This document shows positions 63,583-64,000 of a stretch of DNA of 64,000 bases, piece after piece (the first letter of the stretch is position 1; every line of letters begins with the position of its first letter). The notes under the pieces are model-generated. The model saw only the letters and a list, made by a program, of their open reading frames with translations, did not search any database and was not told the origin of the DNA. The position numbers and the translations under genes were made by a program. Origin of the DNA: Oscillospiraceae bacterium (GTDB lineage Bacteria > Bacillota > Clostridia > Oscillospirales > Oscillospiraceae); contig JAFRER010000006.1 of NCBI GenBank assembly GCA_017434755.1, positions 62,001 through 126,000 on the forward strand. Reading direction: 5' to 3'.

Positions 63583-64000
63583 ATGTGTTGTGTAATGGGT
63601 TTTTCCTCGCCGCTGTATTCGGAGGAGCAGATCCGGCCGTATTTCGCGCGGACCAGGTCCCGCGGGCCGGACGATACGAGGTTTGAGAAAGCGGGAGACG
63701 GTCTTCTTTCCTTTCACCGTCTCGCCATCATGGGGCTGCACGACAGCGGCATGCAGCCCTTCAGCCTCGGCAGGAACAAGGTGGTCTGCAACGGCGAGCT
63801 CTACGGCTGGCGCAGGCAGAGACGGGATCTCGAATCCAAGGGCTATACCTTTGCCAGCGGGTCCGACTGCGAGCTGCTCCTGCCGCTGTATAAGGAGTAC
63901 GGGCTCGACATGTTCAAAGTTCTGGACGCGGAGTTCGCCCTGATCCTCTATGACGGCGAGCGGGACGTGATGATCGCGGGGCGGGACCCCATCGGCATCC
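63583..64000 (+). CDS. asnB: Asparagine synthetase (glutamine-hydrolysing), truncated at window edge
   Basis: The visible 139 residues are the N-terminal glutaminase domain of asparagine synthase B. After ATG, Cys2 is the nucleophile (MCCVMGFSS); RSRGPDD, LSFHRLAIMGLHDSGMQPF, VVCNGELYG (the loop that binds glutamine) and LDAEFALILYDGERDVMIAGRDPIGI are all typical. The synthetase part lies past 64000. GGAGGTG at 63569 gives the ribosome binding site. Control by a tRNA-Asn T-box fits the function. Confidence 0.93.
   Translation, partial: MCCVMGFSSPLYSEEQIRPYFARTRSRGPDDTRFEKAGDGLLSFHRLAIMGLHDSGMQPFSLGRNKVVCNGELYGWRRQRRDLESKGYTFASGSDCELLLPLYKEYGLDMFKVLDAEFALILYDGERDVMIAGRDPIGI

Noticed and set aside
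1-64000. rRNA and tRNA genes
   Set aside because: No conserved cloverleaf or ribosomal RNA sequence was seen on either strand; small tRNAs could be missed by eye.

Overview
The window looks like a piece of a GC-rich Gram-positive chromosome, most likely an anaerobic gut-type clostridial (Bacillota/Firmicutes) genome. The reasons are strong AGGAGG-type ribosome binding sites, many lipoproteins with LxxC lipoboxes, intrinsic terminators with T-runs, a T-box leader before an asparagine synthetase, a SAM-type riboswitch with a terminator/antiterminator, an NADAR protein, double-glycine leaders, BIG2 repeats and BspA-type leucine-rich repeats. No rRNA, tRNA, CRISPR array or transposase gene was recognised.

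Layout. Positions 1-24 kb hold mostly single genes and short operons on both strands: folate and flavin enzymes, a sugar-phosphate isomerase-like protein, a K+ channel, two PAP2 phosphatases, an L,D-transpeptidase, and a large set of secreted lipoproteins of unknown function (C-type lectin, YD-like repeats, BIG2 and others). At 21.6-24 kb lie two small proteins with double-glycine leader-like N-termini, one joined to a PepSY domain. At 24.2-27.1 kb is a very large hybrid sensor kinase of the EvgS/BvgS type. At 27.3 kb a SAM-clan riboswitch precedes an unknown 125-residue protein. Positions 28-47 kb carry families of zinc-ribbon plus transmembrane proteins and large lipoproteins, a NapH/NosR-like ferredoxin pair, an orphan phage-terminase-like gene and a small alarmone hydrolase. 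Positions 48-49.9 kb carry DUF6440/Imm32-like, CAT-like and CPBP genes. An odd short-repeat region (50.03-50.26 kb) is followed by a visibly AT-richer defense island (51-56.5 kb) with Vsr, an AlwI-like restriction enzyme, a Dcm methyltransferase, a controller protein and a GmrSD-type DUF262/DUF1524 protein. Positions 57-63 kb carry a methyltransferase with a partial duplicate, a BspA-like protein, unknown genes and a HicAB toxin-antitoxin pair. The window ends in a T-box-controlled, truncated asnB.

Three patterns cut across the window. (1) A 12-base motif, GGTTTACATAAT or close variants, recurs about sixteen times, nearly always in intergenic DNA and often just beyond a terminator hairpin. 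It matches the XerD-binding arm of Firmicutes dif sites, and a 14-bp tandem array of related ATTATG units sits at 35.18-35.28 kb. This suggests a replication-terminus region with XerD-arm sites. (2) Many genes share a promoter type: a TTGTGC/TTGCCG-like -35, a 17-18 base spacer and an extended -10 (TGnTATAAT or TGnTATACT). (3) Paralogous lipoprotein and zinc-ribbon families have expanded here.

All calls come from reading the sequence; no database search was run. Family names rest on recognised motifs, and several starts were moved downstream of the longest reading frame because of ribosome binding site or promoter position.
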